From: JAQBDA01 sp963709875
GTDB taxonomy: Bacteria > Chloroflexota > Anaerolineae > Anaerolineales > UBA4823
Reading direction: 5' to 3'
DNA length: 64,000 nucleotides
Assembly: GCA_963709875.1 (NCBI GenBank)
Contig: CAVPYB010000001.1
Coordinates: 124,001 to 188,000, forward strand
Part shown: one piece after another, positions 63,163-64,000 of the stretch
Position numbering within the stretch: the stretch's first letter is position 1
Layout of the letters: every line of letters begins with the position of its first letter
Notes under the pieces: generated by a model
Seen by the model: only the letters and a program-made list of their open reading frames with translations
Database searches by the model: none
What the model was told of the DNA's origin: nothing
Made by a program: the position numbers and the translations under genes

Positions 63163-64000
63163 ATGGAAGATCGTGCAAACCGGTCGCTGCTGAGCCGGCG
63201 GTCGGTCCTGAAACTGGGAGGCGTATTGGGAGCCGTCCCGTTCGGTCTGTCCCTGGATCCGGCGGTCGCTGAGACCTCCCCGCCGCCGCCAACCCCGCTG
63301 CGTGCACCCGAGCGCTGGCTCTTCAGCCGGGTGATCGACCCGCTGCCCCTGCCGCCGCTGGAAGTGATCGCCCTCAACCGCCTGGCATTTGGTCCGCGCC
63401 CCGGCGATCTAGCGGCTTTCCGCAGCCTGGGCAGCACGGATGACCAGCGGCTGACCGCATTTACAGACCAGCAGCTCAACCCGGCTGCCATCGATGACAG
63501 CGCCTGCAACACCCGACTATCTGCCCAGAACTTCGAGACGCTCAACAAGTCGCTCCAGCAATTGTGGGCCGACCACGTGGTGAACAACAGCCAGGGCTGG
63601 AGCTACCGCATGCTGCCCCTGGTGGAGAGCGAGCGGGCGGCATGGATCAGGGCGGTGTACAGCAAGCGCCAGCTCTTCGAGGTGTTGGTTGATTTCTGGC
63701 ACAATCACTTCAACGTCTACGGCTGGCATTCCTACGTTGCCCCGGCGTTCGTCCACTACGACCGGGATGTCATCCGGGCTAACGCGCTGGGCAACTTCCG
63801 CCAGATGCTGGAGGCCGTCGCCACCAGCACTGCCATGCTGTACTACCTGGACAACTACCTCAACCAGGTGGGCGGCTTCAATGAGAACTGGGCGCGCGAG
63901 CTGCTCGAGCTGCACACCCTGGGCGCCGAGAACTACCTGGGCGTGATGGACCCGTTCAGCGTGCCGCTGGATATTAACGGTATCCCGGTAGGCTACGTCG
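63163..64000 (+). CDS. DUF1800 family protein, Tat-exported, cut by window edge
   Basis: 279 codons, open to the window end. A twin-arginine signal LSRRSVLKLGGVLG is followed by a hydrophobic stretch and an Ala-x-Ala-like end (AVAE). The DUF1800 core has ALNRLAFGPRPGDL, FWHNHFNVY and ENWARELLELHTLGAENY. Such proteins are usually paired with a DUF1501 protein and exported folded; function unknown. AAGGAGTG lies about nine bases before the ATG. Confidence 0.88.
   Translation, partial: MEDRANRSLLSRRSVLKLGGVLGAVPFGLSLDPAVAETSPPPPTPLRAPERWLFSRVIDPLPLPPLEVIALNRLAFGPRPGDLAAFRSLGSTDDQRLTAFTDQQLNPAAIDDSACNTRLSAQNFETLNKSLQQLWADHVVNNSQGWSYRMLPLVESERAAWIRAVYSKRQLFEVLVDFWHNHFNVYGWHSYVAPAFVHYDRDVIRANALGNFRQMLEAVATSTAMLYYLDNYLNQVGGFNENWARELLELHTLGAENYLGVMDPFSVPLDINGIPVGYV

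Overview
This is a GC-rich bacterial chromosome segment that most likely comes from an uncultured Chloroflexota, probably Anaerolineae. That assignment is an inference from gene content: many small Chloroflexota-type membrane and hypothetical proteins, a SpoVS-like protein in a non-sporulation context, DUF5671, DUF6391 and DUF1800 proteins, LytR-CpsA-Psr and FHA proteins, and secreted proteases with Thr/Pro-rich linkers. No rRNA, tRNA or CRISPR array was recognised. Both window edges cut genes: a rhomboid tail at the left and a DUF1800 protein at the right.

Layout. 0-5 kb: rhomboid end, crotonase, EthD-like and M23 proteins, an SDR and an MFS exporter. 4.9-5.7 kb: an AT-richer toxin-antitoxin pair with its own operator. 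5.8-13.8 kb: ABC-F ATPase, LCP protein, RecD2 helicase and a pair of paralogous membrane-anchored proteins. 13.9-20 kb: SpoVS, glutaredoxin-like protein, esterase lipoprotein, gatC-gatA, M3 peptidase, O-methyltransferase. 20-31 kb: a large secreted subtilase, a sugar nucleotidyltransferase, then aminotransferase, gatB and glutamate dehydrogenase (all three frameshifted), and a DUF5671 protein. 31-34 kb: methylmalonyl-CoA epimerase and mutase, the usual pair for propionate/succinate interconversion. 34-45 kb: DUF1786, an HTH/PBP-like regulator, radA, a BCD-type transporter locus, DUF6391, holA and an RNA methyltransferase. 45-53 kb: sensor-like membrane protein, metalloprotease lipoprotein, FHA protein, M28 peptidase, lipB. 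53-56 kb: argG-argH behind an apparent attenuator. 56-59 kb: a transposase overlapping a sigma-70-like gene, next to a clpB 3' fragment joined to what looks like a recombinase 5' end. 59-64 kb: S9 peptidase, a terpene-cyclase-like repeat protein, a ParB-like protein and DUF1800.

Three themes stand out. First, the transposase gene is translationally coupled to a sigma-factor gene, which suggests a mobile element with its own transcription factor. Second, argG has a promoter, an Arg-rich leader ORF and an intrinsic terminator, the layout of classical attenuation. Third, about eighteen frame disruptions, nearly all single extra bases and often in short homopolymers, break conserved genes including gatB; this looks more like consensus error than decay. 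Several repeat families are also scattered between, and sometimes in frame inside, genes. Several genes have a -10 box only 6-10 nt before the start codon, which suggests leaderless mRNAs.
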